A DNA stretch of 64,000 nt, taken from assembly GCF_022605725.1 (NCBI RefSeq), contig NC_065557.1:30143543-30207542 (forward strand). The letters are read 5' to 3'. The translations under genes were made by a program, and so were the position numbers. The DNA is from Anthonomus grandis grandis. Taxonomy: Eukaryota > Arthropoda > Insecta > Coleoptera > Curculionidae. Shown here in pieces: positions 21,863-33,730 of the stretch. Numbering within the stretch: the stretch's first letter is position 1; the number at the start of each line of letters is the position of its first letter. Under the pieces are notes generated by a model. That model worked only from the letters and a program-made list of their open reading frames with translations, was not told the origin of the DNA and made no database searches.

Positions 21863-23590
21863 CCAATAATTTAGACGATCGTAAATTACCTTATATAAAA
21901 ATTCTAGGTTATGAAAAACCAATTAAATTACTTATTGACTCTGGAAGTCATATATCGCTTCTCAATCCTCATCTAGCAAAAACTATTTTTTCTGAGTTCA
22001 TTGTTATCAAACCTAACATTATTAAAACAGCTTGTGGCCAACAAGAATCTAAATATGAAGCTCATATTCCAGCTTTCAAGGAATTTGATTCATGCCAAAA
22101 GATAATATTTACCCTTTTTGACTTCCATTCATTTTTCGATGGTTTAATCAGTTTTCGTGATCTACGAAATATGGGTTTCAACTGGAATTTACAACAAAAT
22201 ATTTTATTTAAAGACAAAATTACTTTACTGCAATGTACTCCTAGTGATTATAACTGTTTTAATATAACCCTAAATGAAAATGAAATTTTAAAAATTAAAC
22301 TTCCAACTAATGCCACTTTAGATGGAACATATTACATACCTTATAATAAATTAAACTCACATTGCTTTATACCAGAACTAGTTACATATGTTAAAAATGG
22401 TCATGCTATGGTTGAAATACATAATGTAGATGACACATACGTAAGTCTCAATGAACCGATAGAAGTATTTCCCATAAATAATTGGGACCTTTATCAAACA
22501 GAAATAGAAAAAAACTATTTTTGTCCAAATGAAACCGAAATAGGATCCCTATTAAGACTTGAACATTTAAATGAAGAAGAGAAACATAAAGTTGTTACGT
22601 TGTGTACAAAATTCAAGTCAATATTTCAAAATCCCAATAAACCCTTGTCATCCACTACTCAAACGTGTCATAAAATCATTACTACCGATGAAGAACCTCT
22701 ATATACCAAATCATATAGACTTCCCCAAGTTCACAAAGAAGAAGTAAATCAGCAGATAGGAAAAATGTTAGAGGATGGAATAATCCGAAACAGTACTAGT
22801 CCCTGGTCAAGTCCTATCTGGATTGTATCAAAAAAACTAGATGCTAGTGGGACACCTAAATGGAGGTTAGTAATTGATTACCGGAAATTTAATGCTAAAA
22901 CAGTTCATGATCGATTTCCTATTCCAAACATTGACGAATTACTAGACAAATTAAGCAAATAACAATACTTTTCAACCTTGGACCTGGCAAGTAGTTTTCA
23001 TCAAATAAAGATCCATCAAGATAGCATAGAAAAGACAGCATTCTCAACTGAACAAGGACATTATGAGTTTCTAAGAATGCCCTTTGGATTAAAGAATGCT
23101 CCCGCAACTTTTCAGAGAATGATTAACGAAATCCTTAAACAATACATTAATAGAACTTGCTTGGTATATATGGATGATATTATAATATTTTCAACTACTC
23201 TTGACGAACATATTAAAAACCTAAAGGAAACTTCAAAAAACTACAAGAATATAATCTGAAGGTACAACTTGACAAATGCGAATTCTTGAAAAAGGAAACT
23301 GAATTTTTAAAACATATAATCACCCCTGAAGAAATCAAACCTAACCCAAAAAAAATTGACGCTATTTTAAAAATACCGCTGCCAAAAACTCATAAGGAAG
23401 TGAAAAGTTTTCTAGGAATGGTAGGTTTTTATAGGAAATTTATAATTAATTTGTAAAAAATAACAAAACCAATGTTTGAAGAAAGGAAAGAAAGTTGAAC
23501 ACACTCAAGACTTTATTCAAGCATTTGAGACATGTAAAGCAATCCTTTGCAATGAACCAATTTTAATACATCCTGATTTTTCAAAAGTAA
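21859..23590 (+). pseudogene. gypsy-2 pol, protease and reverse transcriptase
   Basis: The frame begins at the gag stop in the -1 register. The protease motif is LLIDSGSHISLL (about residues 20-31). RT blocks include KEEVNQQIGKMLEDGIIR, SPIWIVSKKLD, WRLVIDYRKFN, FPIPNIDELLDKL, LDLASSFHQI, RMPFGLKNAPATFQRM and the catalytic YMDD near 23168. The palm/thumb ends with KSFLGMVGFYRKF. A TAA interrupts at 22960-22962 and a frame change occurs near 23255. It would make cDNA from the element RNA, after maturation by the protease. Confidence 0.9.
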
Positions 23591-23591
23591 A

Positions 23592-25430
23592 ATGTTTAAA
23601 TTAACAACAAATGCTAGCAAATATGCCATTGGAGGCGTGCTTAGTCAAAATGGAAAACCTGTATGTTATGCCAGCAGAACTCTTAATCCCAATAAAATCA
23701 ATTACTCAGTAACCGAGAAAGAATTATTAGCTATAATATGGTCAGTAAAATATTTTCGTCCATACCTCTTTGGAAGGCATTTTCAGATAAGAACTGACCA
23801 TAGACCTTTGAAATGGTTAGAAAGCCTTAAAGAACCTAATTCGAAACTGGTAAGATGGAGGCTATTACTATCCGAATATGACTATGAAATTGACTACATA
23901 AAAGGAAAAGATAATAGTGTAGCAGATAGTTTATCCAGAAATACAGCAGAACCTATAAATTCAAATTATACTAATCCAATAGCAAATCCAAACTCTTTAT
24001 ACAACGAACCTGGTGATATTGACATATCAATACAAGACTTTTTTGAAAATAATGTGACTACTGTACATTCAGCTGATGAGCCACCTTTACTATCTTACCC
24101 TTATTGTGACAAACCTCTTAATTATCACAAACAACAAATGATAATTAAAATGTCAGAAAGTTCAACTGTACCAAGATTCATAAAAGAAAAAGTATTTGAA
24201 AATTTCAGATACTTTGTTCACATTAGGAAACGTTTTCTAGAAGAATACTTAGAAGAATTTATTGCTAACTTAAAAAATGACGTCACATATTATATGCATT
24301 TTCCAAATAAAGAAGACGAGAGATATTTCCTCAAAAACATTCAAGCAAAAATAGGCAGAATTACTTCTAAGCTCATGATATGTTCCTCAAAAATAACTGA
24401 TGTTGTCCTGGGATTAGAACAACAAGACAAAATAAACTATTATCACATCTATAAAATAGGACATCGCGGGATTATAACTACTATAGACTTTTTGAAAAGA
24501 AATTATTACTGGCCAACATTAGTCAAAGATGTAACTAATTATATTAACAATTGTAATATCTGCCAAAAGTCCAAATATGAAAGAAATCTGAATCAATTCA
24601 TATTTCAACCAGTACCAATAGGTTCCAAACCTTTTGAAAGAATCCATATAGGTACTCTGTCTATTTCTAAAGAAAAATTTTTAACTGTAATTGACTCTTT
24701 TTCCAAATTTGCACAAGTGTACAACATCCCTGGAGTAAATGCAGTTAATGTTCTATGTTTATAGATGCTAATGTTTATAGATGGGCTGTTAACATTTATA
24801 TCTCATTACGGACTACCAGAAACTATAGTTTGTGATAACGGTATAGAATTTAATAACAACAACTTTACTGATTTCTGTAAATTGCATAAAATTAAACTTC
24901 ATTACACTACTCCTAAAAATCCCAATTCAAATAGTTACATTGAACGATTTCATAGCACTTTATTAGAACAAATAAGAATCAAAACTCAACAAAACCCGAA
25001 AGAATCTCTCAACAATCTCATAAAATATTCTTAAATTCATTATAATAATACCATACACTCTGCTACTGAATACACATCCTTCGAAATCGTATCAGGACAT
25101 TTCAATTCAAAAGATCCTTTCGATGTGGAAGAAAAAAATATAGTTTCAAAATATGTTTAAACCCATAAAGACAACCTTAAAGACAAGTATAAAGAAATCA
25201 ATGAAAAGATACAAGAAAAGAGAAATAAAAAATTAGAAAAAATTAATTCTAAACGTGCAGAACCCATAAACATTTCTGTAGATGATAATATTTATTACAA
25301 AGAATTACCCCATGACAAATTAGCGCATGGATATGTAAGAATTGACCCTATAGCACAAACTACTAATAAAGTAAAGACAAATACTTCAAAATATTCAAAA
25401 GACAATATTAAGAGGCGCAAGAAATAAAAA
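23592..25430 (+). pseudogene. gypsy-2 pol, RNase H and integrase
   Basis: RNase H is recognised by LTTNASKYAIGGVLSQ, NYSVTEKELLAI, RTDHRPLKWL and DNSVADSLSR. Integrase follows with an HHCC finger (YHIYKIGHRG ... CNICQK) and catalytic blocks VCDNGIEF and ERFHSTL. The first catalytic Asp, expected in the HIDT position, is Gly (RIHIGTLSIS), a change likely to destroy activity. The frame breaks at 24762-24764 and 25032-25034; the C-terminal part (NPNSNSYIERFH onward) runs to about 25430 with a basic tail. Confidence 0.85.
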
Positions 25431-25454
25431 TTATTTTTCTTTATTTGTTTCAGA

Positions 25455-26728
25455 TGAGAATACTTCTCATTCTCTCTCCTTTATTCTTAATCTTTATCAC
25501 TAATGGTTCAATTCAAGAATTATCTAATCCAATTTTACCACTTAGTTTACAACCTAGTAGAATAATACTTAGCAAACATACATAAGTAAGTTATTTGAAT
25601 TTTTTGGAATTATTAGAAATTCGAGACAATCTAACCTCTCATCTTGGTTTCATTACAAGAAAGAATAATATTGGAAATCACACTATTAATTTAATAAAAC
25701 AAGCTGAAACATTACTGCTTTATGTAAATAATACTTTACAAATACTTTATCCAAAATTAAGATCCAAACGTGGATTACTTAACTTGGGAGGAAGAATTTC
25801 GAAATGGTTATTTGGCACACTATATGCTGAACAAATAAACTCTATTCTTGAACATCTTAATAAAAATAATAATATATTGCAAGATTCCATAAATGAAGAA
25901 ATAACAATGGCAAAAGATATAATGATTAAAACTAATCATTCTCTTTCTCAAATTAAATCAAACTTGAAAATTATTGGCGACATAATTAATAGCTTCTCAG
26001 TCGAGCTTAACGATATTAATACCTTAGATTTGCTTATTAATTCATTGTTGACCTTTAATATTTAGTTAAATCAAATAACGAATGCAATAACATTTGCTAA
26101 CCTTAATAAAGTTCATCCTACTTTCTTAACGTTACAAAACCTAAACTATTTAATCCTACAAACAAAGTCGATCTATTCTACTAATCAAGTTGCTCAATTT
26201 AAAAATCATTATAGTTACTATTCATTTTTAGGAATTCAGTTAGTATTTAAAAATGATAAAATAATATTTTTAATACACTTTCCTATTTTAATGGATAACT
26301 CTTTTAAAACATATTTTGTTTATCCAATCCCTATTGATAATAAAATTATTATACCACCTAAACCTTACCTTGTCCTAAACGAGAGAAATGAATTTTACCA
26401 ATATCAAGAAACGCCATGTGAAGAAGTCGAAAATACCTTCTACTGCAAAAACAAACTACGAGCTGATGAAGATTGTATTGTTGATATTATACAAAGAAAC
26501 CAACCTCAGAACTGTACAACTGTCTCGATCCACTTGAAGAAAGCCATAGCCAATCATACAGTACTACTAACCACCCCTACAAAAATCCTTGTGATAGAAG
26601 ATTGCTCCATTGAAGAACGTCACGAGTTAAACCCTGGAAGTTATTTGATTACTATTCCTACCAAATATCACTTTATCAAACTTCACTTCATCACTTTAAG
26701 AAACAATTATCAACTTAATTTTTTTTAT
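25455..26728 (+). pseudogene. gypsy-2 env-like region, 3' truncated
   Basis: A hydrophobic leader begins at about 25453 (ILLILSPLFLIFITNG). One frame spans 25595-26065 with a furin-like RSKR site near 25765, followed by GLLNLGGRISKW and LFGTL. The ectodomain resumes at 26291 with paired cysteines (about residues 36-77, for example CEEVENTFYCKNK). The reading ends at about 26728 without the expected transmembrane segment. Stops at about 25583 and 26063 and a frame change after 26065 break it. Env of errantiviruses is a fusion-type membrane glycoprotein; this copy is a relic. Confidence 0.75.
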
Positions 26729-27392
26729 ATGGCGCGTAAAAAAAGTACACCCTGTATAAAATAGCATATTTTTTTACGATTACAACGATGTATGACACAA
26801 TATGTTTCTACAATATTTAAATTGTTAAAAATGATTTTTTATTAAATTCCGATAGTTTTGATGTAGTAGGCTGTGAAATAGTGACGTTGAGAAAAAGTTA
26901 AAATTAAATAAAAATTAAATGTCAAAGTAGTTTTTTTTATTATATCCATTATTTTTTAATCTTTTTATCTTAAGTGAAGTAAATAGCTTTAATTATTTGA
27001 TAAATTTAGTTGACATTGTGTTTTTGAAGTCTGTTTTTGCGTCTTGTTGCTAGTTTTTTTTGTTACAAAATGGAAGACTCTTTTTTACGTGAGTAAAAGT
27101 TTGATGTGTTGAAATGTTGTTGATATGAAGCTGGTCGTATGTCTTTAAATAACTATCCAGACAGGAAAAAAATTACAAAAAAAAAACAACAAAAGTACAA
27201 AAATTTTCGGACGATCTTAAGCACTATGATGCGTTTAAGAAGCCAGTATTGTCAAGAAATAAGCCCTGCAATGAAGAAACAGAAAATAATGCGGTATTAG
27301 CTGTAACTGAAAATCCGAAAAACGCGACTTTCGGCAAGAGTTTAATATTAGTCGATTAGGAATAACGCAGTGTATATTAATATTGACCCACT
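26729..27392. other. No clear gene; mariner-type end and LINE-B leader
   Basis: The short string tacaccctgtata near 26742-26754 looks like the end of an insect IS630/mariner element. The remainder is AT-rich. Short open segments near 27070-27360 may be the LINE-B 5' UTR or a scrap of another element; no domain was recognised. Confidence 0.35.
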
Positions 27393-27862
27393 ATGACGCC
27401 ACCGAAGAGTGTAGACCAGAAAACTTTAATTAAGGAAACAATAAAGGAACTATTATTGGACGAGAAATTTATCAATGGCATTTTGAAAAAGACAAATGTT
27501 GAGACAATGGATGAAATGCAGCATACTCTTAATACCCAACGTACTCAAATAAAGCAGTTCGAAGCGCAGGTGGAGAGTTTTTGCCAAGACCAGAAAATAA
27601 ATAACGTTTGCGTTTATGGAATGGATAAACAAAGAGGTGAATTTATTAGGGAAAAATATAGATATCGTAAAATGCTACAGAGTTGGAGAGAAAAAAGAAA
27701 AATCTCGGCCTATAATAGTCAAATTTGGTAATTACGATAGGAAAATGAGTGTCCTGAAGAATAGAAGTAATCTTATAGGTACAAGAATTTACGTAATGGA
27801 AGAATTTGCCAAGACACGCCTGTTCTTATATAAAACATTATTTTGTATTATTTTTTTAGTTT
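27393..27862 (+). pseudogene. LINE-B ORF1, RRM-like RNA-binding protein
   Basis: The first 75 codons form a coiled-coil-like helix (IKELLLDEKFINGILKKTN, TLNTQRTQIKQFEAQVE) followed by NNVCVYGMD, the first strand of an RRM-like fold. The frame then shifts by about position 27630 to the one open from 27616 to 27862, which continues with NIDIVKCYRVG, RPIIVKFGNYDRK and GTRIYVMEEFAKTR. This order matches the L1-type ORF1 used by several insect LINEs. It would coat the RNA. A single frameshift separates the two halves. Confidence 0.75.
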
Positions 27863-27881
27863 AATTAAATATTTGTAGTAA

Positions 27882-29100
27882 TGCTTAACTTATTTGTAGC
27901 TATCGAGGAATGGGAGCAGTTTAATGCGCAGTATTTAGAAACAGCTGAGGAGGTGCGAGAGTTAGCTGGGAGCAATAATAAATTAAAGGTATTCCACATA
28001 ATTGTTCGAAGTATAAGGAAAAAGGTTGATGAACTTGTGAAATGTGCTTATTGAATCAACTCAGAAAATGTTGATATATTGGTATTGTCATATCTTTTGG
28101 ATGAACATGAGATAAGTCTCTTTGATCTACATAATTTTAAACTGATTTACAGTTATTCTCACTTTAACACACAAAAATGACGGAGTAATTGTATTTATAA
28201 AAAATAAATTATCACATATAGCAAACATAATAAATTTCTCCAAAATTAAATGTATTTAAATATGTATTAAAATAAACAAGGTAGATGCCTGCATAACTTG
28301 TTGCTTTAGCTTATAACCCCCTTGATCAAATTTGGATATATTTTTAAATGACTTAAATGACTAAAAAAAATTGGCGCAGCCATAACTTAGATATTTTTAT
28401 GGGCGATATAAACATCAATCTCTTAGATGATTCTTCTTTAAACATGAATGAATATTTAAATTCAATGAACGAGAGGTTTGTTTTTATTCCAGCTTGAATA
28501 AATCTACCAAAGTTACTTCAGATTCTTCGAGTTGTATCTATAAAACCGATATAACAGATCATTATATGACATGTTTATTTACAGAATTGAAGTTTAACCA
28601 TAAAATTACTAAGCCGGAACAAAGTCACATTTATAAAAAAAATAGATTACAAAATATTAAAATGGCACCTATCTCGAGAGACTTGGGAAACTTGTACAAG
28701 TCAAAGCGATACTCAGGCTGCTTATCAAGAATTTATGGTTATCCTAGAAAATTACTTAAATTTGTCTACCAAATCTTTTATTGCTAAACAAAAATATACT
28801 AGAATTAAACCTTGGATTTCTTTAGGATTAATTAAATCCATTAAACATAGAGATAGCCTAAAACAGCAACTATTAAAAAAAATTTTAGTGGAAAGAGAGG
28901 CGCAGTACAAGAAATATAAAAACGTATTACAAAAATAATAATTAGAAAAATAAATATAATTACTTCAAAGATAAGATTAACGTAGCAGGCAAGAACTATA
29001 AAAAATATGCTATTAATCAATCTATAAACATAATTAATGATAAAAATGAAATAATAATAAAAGACGAAACAGGTGCGATTATAAAAAATAAAGAAAAAAC
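27882..29100 (+). pseudogene. LINE-B ORF2 endonuclease and linker, heavily decayed
   Basis: From the ATG near 27882 one reads LKVFHIIVRSIRKKVDELV and VDILVLSYLLDEHEISLFD, the N-terminal endonuclease strands with Asn and Glu positions altered. A DGVIVFIKNKL-like strand follows at about 28180. Later pieces include NLDIFLND and a tail (28494-28787 and 28735-28936) that resembles the region between endonuclease and RT, with IKPWISLGLIKSIKHRDSL and a Lys-rich helix. Many stops are present. Confidence 0.6.
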
Positions 29101-30720
29101 ATCTTCACTTTTTAACAACTTTTTTGCAAAAATTGGGGAAAAAATAGCTAGCAAAATTACATTCACGAATGAGGACAATAAAAGTAACTATGCTGTAAAC
29201 AAATAATTTTTTCTAAAACCAGTCAATGAAAAAGAACTTATATCACATATAAACTCTTTAAAAACAGACTCTTCTCCGGGTGAAGACGGTATAAGCGCCA
29301 AATTAATAAAATCAATTCATACCTGTATGTTAAAGCCTTTTTAGTACATGTAATTAATTTAACTTTTAGTACTCCAAAAATTCCTGTAGAATGGAAAACT
29401 GCTATAGTTATTCCAGACAAACTATAGACCAATCTCACGTCTAAGTAACTTTTCCAAATTATGGGAAAAATGTGTTAAAGCCCGCCTCGTGGATTTTTTT
29501 GAATCACTAAATTATCAAATCACTTATTTATAGTAAACAGTTTAAGTTCAGGCAAAACAAAAGCACTGAGGATGCTGTATTTTGTTGGTGCCAGGATATA
29601 CTATCTAAAATGCAGCAGAATAAAAAATGCATCACAATCTATATGGATTTTGCTAAAGCATTCGACACGGTCTTCCACTCCTTGCTATTGGAAAAGGAAA
29701 CTGGACCGTATTGGGGTGAGAGGCCGTGTGTTAGATCTTTTAAATTATATTTGGAAAATCATTTATAAAAAGTGCGATATAATGATACATTAAGTAGCGG
29801 GACGGTCATTCGCACTGAAGTACCTCAAGGCACAGTCCTGGGACCAGTTTCATTTTTAGTTTATACTAATGAATTGGAACAATTGCTGAAGAATGATTTA
29901 ATTATTTGCTTTGTCGATAACACTGCTTATCGTTTGGATACGTTTATATCGTTTGGACAAAAATGGATAAGTAGCAATGAAATAAGCATAAACGTTGTAA
30001 AAACTAAATTTATAGCATTTTCATTAACGGCTGCCGATCAACCCGAACAATCTGATAGTAAAATTCATGCCATAACCTGTAATTTATTAAAATACTTCTT
30101 GTACCTGTCCAAGTATACAGAAAACGAATAAAATTAAATATTTAGGCTTATATATTGATCAACATCTTCGCATCGGAATGAGCATGCTCTCAAAACGGCG
30201 AAAAAATTTCAAAAAGTATATTACAAATTTTACCACCTTCGAAACATTCTAAATAGAAAAACAATAAAATTAGTTTATAATTTCCTTGTAAAGTCTATTT
30301 TAAGATACTGTTTACCAATTTGGGGTGGTCTTCGCGAAACTGCATTACAGATCTTAAAGGTGTGCCAAAACGAAATCTTAAAGATAATTCTATATAAAAA
30401 TAGCCAGTATCCTACAATTATTCTTTATTCTGAATTTAATGTTTTCAACCTAAGAGGATTATTTGTAAGTACAAGTCTTTATTTCTACAAAAAAAAATAA
30501 AACATATTTTCATTGACTATGACTTTCTTGACCATCATTATAACACCCGTTCTAAAAAAAAATTATGAAATACAATCGTATTTTTTTAACAAATCTCATT
30601 TGCCAAGAATTATATAATTTTTGCTTCCGAAGCTTCTTAAGATTTTACCGCAAAATTTAAAAATAAAAATTGAGGGAAATTTAAATATTGAACTATATAA
30701 CACAGTTTATCCCACGAAAT
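29101..30720 (+). pseudogene. LINE-B reverse transcriptase
   Basis: RT motifs occur in order across changing frames: INSLKTDSSPGEDGISAKLI (about 29250), NYRPISRLSNFSKLWEKCVK (about 29420), a YMDFAKAFDT block (about 29640), then DTLSSGTVIRTEVPQGTVLG with LVYTNEL (29772-29870) and ICFVDNTAYRL in the catalytic position, where the second Asp is Asn. The thumb follows (IKYLGLYIDQHLR, about 30130). A C-terminal region includes an ILRYCLPIWGG block at about 30300. Frame breaks are frequent, and the enzyme is inactive. Confidence 0.8.
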
Positions 30721-30770
30721 TATAATAGTTTTAAAAAGTTACTGATAAAGTAATTTAAAGTACATTTGTT

Positions 30771-31219
30771 AATTATTATTTTATATTCTCAGTTTACGTA
30801 GTTACCATTTGTCATAAAATTATAATCCCCTGAAAGTCGATTCACTTGTTTTGCAATTTTGTTTGAATTTTGAATTTCCTCCTAGTTACTACTTGTGTCT
30901 CCTCCGCTCCTCTGCTCTTTATAGTAGAATAATATATTTATTTATTTACAAAGGAAATAAAAAATGTTTGTCTTTGTATCAATGTAGGAAATGAAAAATT
31001 TAAAACACAGCCTAATTTGTGGTCTAGTAAAATTTTTCGTTTCATTTTATTGGATTCATTATTTAATTGAGATAATATAAAAAATAAGAATCACATTAAT
31101 TTTTAATAAAATATTTATAGTTAGTACTATGTATATTGTCTATAATTGGATTGTGTATTTGTGAAAATTTCCGTAATATATTGTATTGTATTGTATTGTA
31201 TTGTATTGACCGATAAGAA
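30771..31219. other. No gene seen; contains a TATTG microsatellite
   Basis: AT-rich DNA. A tandem (TATTG) array of about six units lies at 31180-31208. No coding region was found. Confidence 0.6.
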
Positions 31220-31590
31220 AAGCCTTCATTTTTTTTTTATTTTGGAAACGTTATTCAGTATGTACTATGTACTTTTACTATTGCTATTTAAGATTCTAAC
31301 TGCTAATGTTATAATAATAATCAAAAAAGTTTTTATAAAATATTAAATGCTGATAAAGATCCATGTTATAATGTATCGTAACTTGATTGCTCAGCGATGG
31401 AAAATCCAGCTAGTCCAGTACTAGCGAATATTTTAATGGATGAATTTATAACCAATGTCTTATAATATCTGCCATTTAAATTGGAATTTAAAAAGTTATG
31501 CGTGGGTGACACGATTTTAGCCTGCTCGCAAAAAAAAATTACCAGCTTGTAACTTTCTGAAATAATTACACCCACATCTTCAATTCACTG
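31220..31590 (+). mobile_element. PLE-A: Penelope-like RT scrap
   Basis: After a leader shared with PLE-B (compare 37270-37440), the reading gives NPASPVLANILMDEFI, LPFKLEFKKLCVGDTILACS and KITSL. This is the Penelope RT catalytic region, in which families usually have YVDD; here it is CVGD. One TAA lies in the middle. The scrap ends near the start of the inverted-repeat element, which may have inserted into it. Confidence 0.75.
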
Positions 31591-31643
31591 TGAACATAAA
31601 AATAATTTAATCCTAGGACAAATATTTACAGCTCTATAGCCTC

Positions 31644-31695
31644 TAAAGTAGACAGTTTAAAAACGAAAAAAATCGTTTTTAAACTGTCTACTTTA
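31644..31695. repeat. Perfect 23-bp-stem hairpin in the left arm
   Basis: Positions 31644-31666 are perfectly complementary to 31673-31695 with a 6-base A loop. The right arm has only one half of this structure (near 34170-34210), so the hairpin arose in the left arm. Confidence 0.9.
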
Positions 31696-32796
31696 AAAAA
31701 TTGTAATACACATAACTCTTAACACACATTATCTATTCTCATCTTACTCATAGAATTTTACGAAAAAAACTAAAAATAAAGTAATGTAAAGGGTGCTCCA
31801 TAAAAAAAACCCTTCTTTTTTATGTATAATATAATACCAATTTTATATAAGAAATGTCTTTGGTAAGCCTCTATTTCATTTGTTTTTTTTAAGGTTGTGC
31901 CTCCAAAATGTTTTCCTATTTGGTTTTTATTGAATTATTATTGGGTCATTACCAAACCGAACTAAGACTTCATCCCTTAGTTAGGGTCAAAAAATGTAAG
32001 CCACATTACAGTCTCAAATATAGAGCAAATTTTATCATTCGAGAAGCATAATTTCGAAAAAGAATATTTAGTTTTATTGTAGAAACCTGAATAATATTTA
32101 TTAAGTTTTTGTTTAATCGGTTTATTAATTTTGTTTTTGTTTTTTTTACCTTTATTAAAGATTATTTTAAAGTTTAATCTTTCCCCTATCTATGTTACTA
32201 AGAAATGTAGATATTCGTTATTATTAATAATCATTACATTTAAGCTTAAGTTGCGCATATTATCTTACAGGTCGCGATAGGGAAAATATTCGCGACTCTT
32301 ATTTCGCCTCTTGGCGGCCCCGCATAATAATACATTTTCTTATGCCATGTTTATTAGCTAAATAACCTGTCAATTTCAGGAAATTCCAGAGAATCAATAG
32401 GTTAAGATCTTAACCAGTAAGCTTTGCGCCGGTAGTTATATTTTTGATAATAATATTAATTTATAACCTCCTGTTTAAAAGTCTCCTCGCAAAGTATAGA
32501 TGTATATAGCTTGATACCTCAAATAATGAGGTTCGAAGCAACGATTTTTTTATTTTATTTTATGTTCGTAAAACAAAAGCTGAATAAATCGTAAGAATTT
32601 TTAGATTCAATCAAAACGTCAAATGCAACAAATTATTAAGAAGAAAAATAATTCCTACATGGATTACAACAAAATGTATTTCCATTAAATAGTGAAATTG
32701 ATAATTAAAATGAGAAATTTAAATTGAAGGCAATCCTAAAGACAGCTTCATTTTCAAATGAAATAGTACTGCTTAATACTAACCAAGATGCATCAG

Positions 32797-32838
32797 CACA
32801 GATGTAAATAGCTCCGTGCGGAGCTATTTACATCTGTG
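32797..32838. repeat. 42-bp palindrome (20-bp perfect arms) with 7-bp flanking repeats
   Basis: Positions 32797-32816 are the exact reverse complement of 32819-32838, with TG between them. GCATCAG occurs directly on both sides (32790-32796 and 32839-32845). The homologous copy at about 42210 lacks the palindrome, so it is an insertion or a local rearrangement. Confidence 0.9.
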
Positions 32839-33324
32839 GCATCAGGTCAAGAAACCGGTAGCGATAAATCCCTATAATAATAATAATTTAAAACATTAAT
32901 AAAACACAATATTAAAGAGGAATATTCAGATTGTCCTAATTTAATCAATGGCAAGGATCATTTACTTAACTGTAAACTTTGAGAAACCTCTTTTAAAAAT
33001 ACCATTACTTATTGAGCTATGTCAGAGCTCTAAACCATTATTAACCTTTATTAAAATTTCTTCTTGAAAGATTATAGAACCTTATTAAAAACTCCACGAT
33101 TTGCCAATACTGTGAATTTACATATTTGTGATATTAATTATTTAAGAATTCTATTCCTAATCAGCTTTTACTGCAATTGTCTGGAGACTTTAAACGAAGT
33201 GTGACAAAAACTCTTTTGCAATTAATATAGATGCTTTACGTTTATTTAAAAGTAGCAATATTGAATTGTATCCAATTTTAGCTTTATATTTAATTATAAA
33301 TTTTATATAACATTTTAAAATGTT

Positions 33325-33730
33325 TTATTTGTGGTACTTCTGCGAGAGCCTGAAAAAAAATATTTTAGGCACGCAAATAAATATGGTTGCGAAAAGGGTA
33401 AGGTTGTAGGAGAATACAAAATCATCGAATTAGTTTTGCAAACGCGATTCAATTATTTTCTTTTATTGTTGACTATTATCATTAATACGACAGATCTATT
33501 ATTTATAAGATTTATTTTACCTTTGTTAGAAATAAACATCAAATTAGTAACAAAATTCCCCTTAGACCCCATGCACTTAATATATCTAGGTGTCCTAAAA
33601 AGAATATTATTAAATTATGATCTTGAAAAAAATACCAACCAATAGGTTTCGTTAGAATATGGAGGCCTTTTAAAGATATAAAAGGATGAAAAGCGAGAGA
33701 AACACTTTTTGTTACTTCATTTTGCAGTTT
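33325..33730 (+). pseudogene. Transposase-like remnant inside the inverted-repeat element
   Basis: The frame open to 33645 ends with KFPLDPMHLIYLGVLKRILL, a motif of the D.MH.(V/I).LGV(M/L)K type seen in large transposase-like proteins of animal DNA transposons (EnSpm/CACTA-like and unclassified insect families). In shifted frames it is followed by FVRIWRPFKDIKG and WKARET..F-like pieces, matching the next block of those proteins. The N-terminal part is not recognisable. Family assignment is tentative. Confidence 0.45.

Larger units (their letters stand above)
20205..26728 (+). mobile_element. gypsy-2: near full-length errantivirus-like element
   Basis: The element has the standard order PBS, gag, protease, RT, RNase H, integrase and env. 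Pol starts in the -1 frame relative to gag, as in elements using -1 frameshifting. Env overlaps the end of pol's downstream region and includes a furin-like site and ectodomain. At about 26728, inside or near the end of env, the sequence changes to unrelated DNA (a mariner-type end, tacaccctgtata), so the transmembrane tail and the 3' LTR are missing. Scattered stops and shifts show it is inactive, though less decayed than the other gypsy copies. Confidence 0.9.
27393..30770 (+). mobile_element. LINE-B, non-LTR retrotransposon
   Basis: The element carries an L1/jockey-type ORF1, a spacer, and an ORF2 with endonuclease and RT, all decayed. Its RT differs from that of LINE-A, so it is a separate family. 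The 3' end is somewhere at 30720-30960, with an AT-rich run but no clear tail repeat. Confidence 0.8.

Noticed and set aside
32797..32838. Palindrome as a transcription terminator
   Set aside because: The context is eukaryotic transposon DNA with no upstream gene, and the homologous repeat lacks it.
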